A program made the translations under genes and the position numbers. The notes below the pieces were generated by a model. That model had not been told where the DNA came from. It did not search any database and saw only the letters and a program-made list of their open reading frames with translations. From positions 1 through 60,585 of the forward strand of contig NZ_JACSIT010000141.1 in the NCBI RefSeq assembly GCF_014349155.1: DNA of 60,585 nucleotides, read 5' to 3'. This document shows positions 60,269 to 60,585 of this stretch, in pieces. Numbering within the stretch: position 1 is the stretch's first letter; each line of letters opens with the position of its first letter. Source of the DNA: Neolewinella lacunae. GTDB taxonomy: Bacteria; Bacteroidota; Bacteroidia; Chitinophagales; Saprospiraceae.

Positions 60269-60342
60269 CGGGATGTAGCGCAGCCCGGTAGCGCGCGTCG
60301 TTCGGGACGACGAGGCCGCAGGTTCGAATCCTGTCATCCCGA
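60269..60342 (+). tRNA. tRNA-Pro (CGG)
   Basis: A 74-nt cloverleaf: acceptor CGGGATG/CATCCCG with discriminator A, anticodon stem CGTCG/CGACG with loop TTCGGGA (anticodon CGG), and T-arm GCAGG-TTCGAAT-CCTGT (the last pair of the stem is G-T). CCA is not encoded. Its 3' half is repeated downstream. Confidence 0.95.
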
Positions 60343-60585
60343 CTTCCCTTTTCTCTTGGCCTCCCTCCCCCCGAGGCCGAACAGGTTCGAGCACGCAGTA
60401 CGCGACGTAGGAGCAATCCTGTCATCCCGACTTCCCTTTTCTCTTGGCCTCCCTCCCCCCGAGGCCGAACAGGTTCGAGCACGCAGTACGCGACGTAGGA
60501 GCAATCCTGTCATCCCGACTTCCCTTTTCTCCAAGCCTTCCCCCTCTCCCGAGGCCGAACAGGTTCGAGCACGCAGTACGCGACG
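60342..60585 (+). repeat. Tandem 88-bp array carrying split copies of the tRNA-Pro 3' half
   Basis: Three units start at 60342, 60430 and 60518 (the last truncated by the window edge). Units 1 and 2 are identical; unit 3 has a diverged spacer 2 bp longer. Each unit is a ~30-bp pyrimidine-rich spacer followed by a copy of tRNA-Pro from the variable loop to the acceptor end (cgaggccg...caggttcga / atcctgtcatcccga), interrupted in the T-loop by the same 25-nt insert (60391-60415, 60479-60503, 60569 on). The array continues past the window. Confidence 0.9.

Noticed and set aside
60342..60585. CRISPR array after tRNA-Pro
   Set aside because: The 88-bp units include both repeat and 'spacer' identically; there are no unique spacers, and the unit is derived from the tRNA.

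Overview
The window looks like a chromosomal segment of a GC-rich member of the Bacteroidota, most likely Saprospiria (Lewinella-like). The evidence is: TAnnTTTG-type promoters (mostly TATCTTTG) before many genes, a type IX secretion (T9SS) C-terminal sorting domain, a PD40/OmpA envelope protein, a PorT-like barrel, Bacteroidota-style TPR/HTH and LytTR regulators, and a high-GC genome with compact gene spacing. The genus is inferred from general features, not from a database match.

Layout. 0-7 kb: edge of an IS4-family transposase, a small gene apparently cut by it, a class-A beta-lactamase-fold hydrolase, an M48 protease lipoprotein, a Fic protein behind a structured leader, a degenerate MtfA-like protein, and tRNA-Phe. 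7-13 kb: a histidine operon hisG-hisD-(orphan small gene)-hisC-hisB-hisH, preceded by a His-rich leader peptide and a terminator, i.e. an apparent classical attenuator; hisA, hisF and hisI do not follow. 13-26 kb: LytTR regulator, DUF6807 lipoprotein, hemB, pyrH, a lipoprotein, an Lhr-like DEXH helicase, a di-heme peroxidase, dprA, alkaline phosphatase and a fatty acid desaturase. 26-34 kb: FtsX-type permease, MarR regulator, LolA, an SDR, an aldo/keto reductase, a GNAT acetyltransferase and a TPR-HTH regulator. 34-45.5 kb: a 246-bp MITE with target duplication, then a three-gene unit of OM barrel, T9SS-sorted protein and a 2848-residue SpvB/RHS protein with a DUF4329-like C-terminus. 45.5-60.6 kb: efp-accB-accC, radC, an OmpA/PD40 protein overlapping a frameshifted dusB, a sigma/anti-sigma pair, folB with an Asp-rich tail, DsbD, an FdhF/YdeP-type molybdoenzyme, and tRNA-Pro followed by an 88-bp tandem array.

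The most striking signal is an 18-bp word, GCACCTGCGGCCGCGCCC, found 17 times with two or fewer mismatches, on both strands, in genes and between them. It often sits beside G-rich hairpins that encode PPKGG-like peptides, and it appears as inverted pairs in some gene junctions. In hisD it lies in a conserved region with no indel; in the helicase, together with its hairpins, it adds about 38 residues in frame. This could be a protein-permeating palindromic repeat family, or an uptake-signal-like word (a dprA gene that itself carries a copy is in the window). The second unusual signal is the array after tRNA-Pro, in which each unit carries the tRNA's 3' half split by a 25-nt insert.
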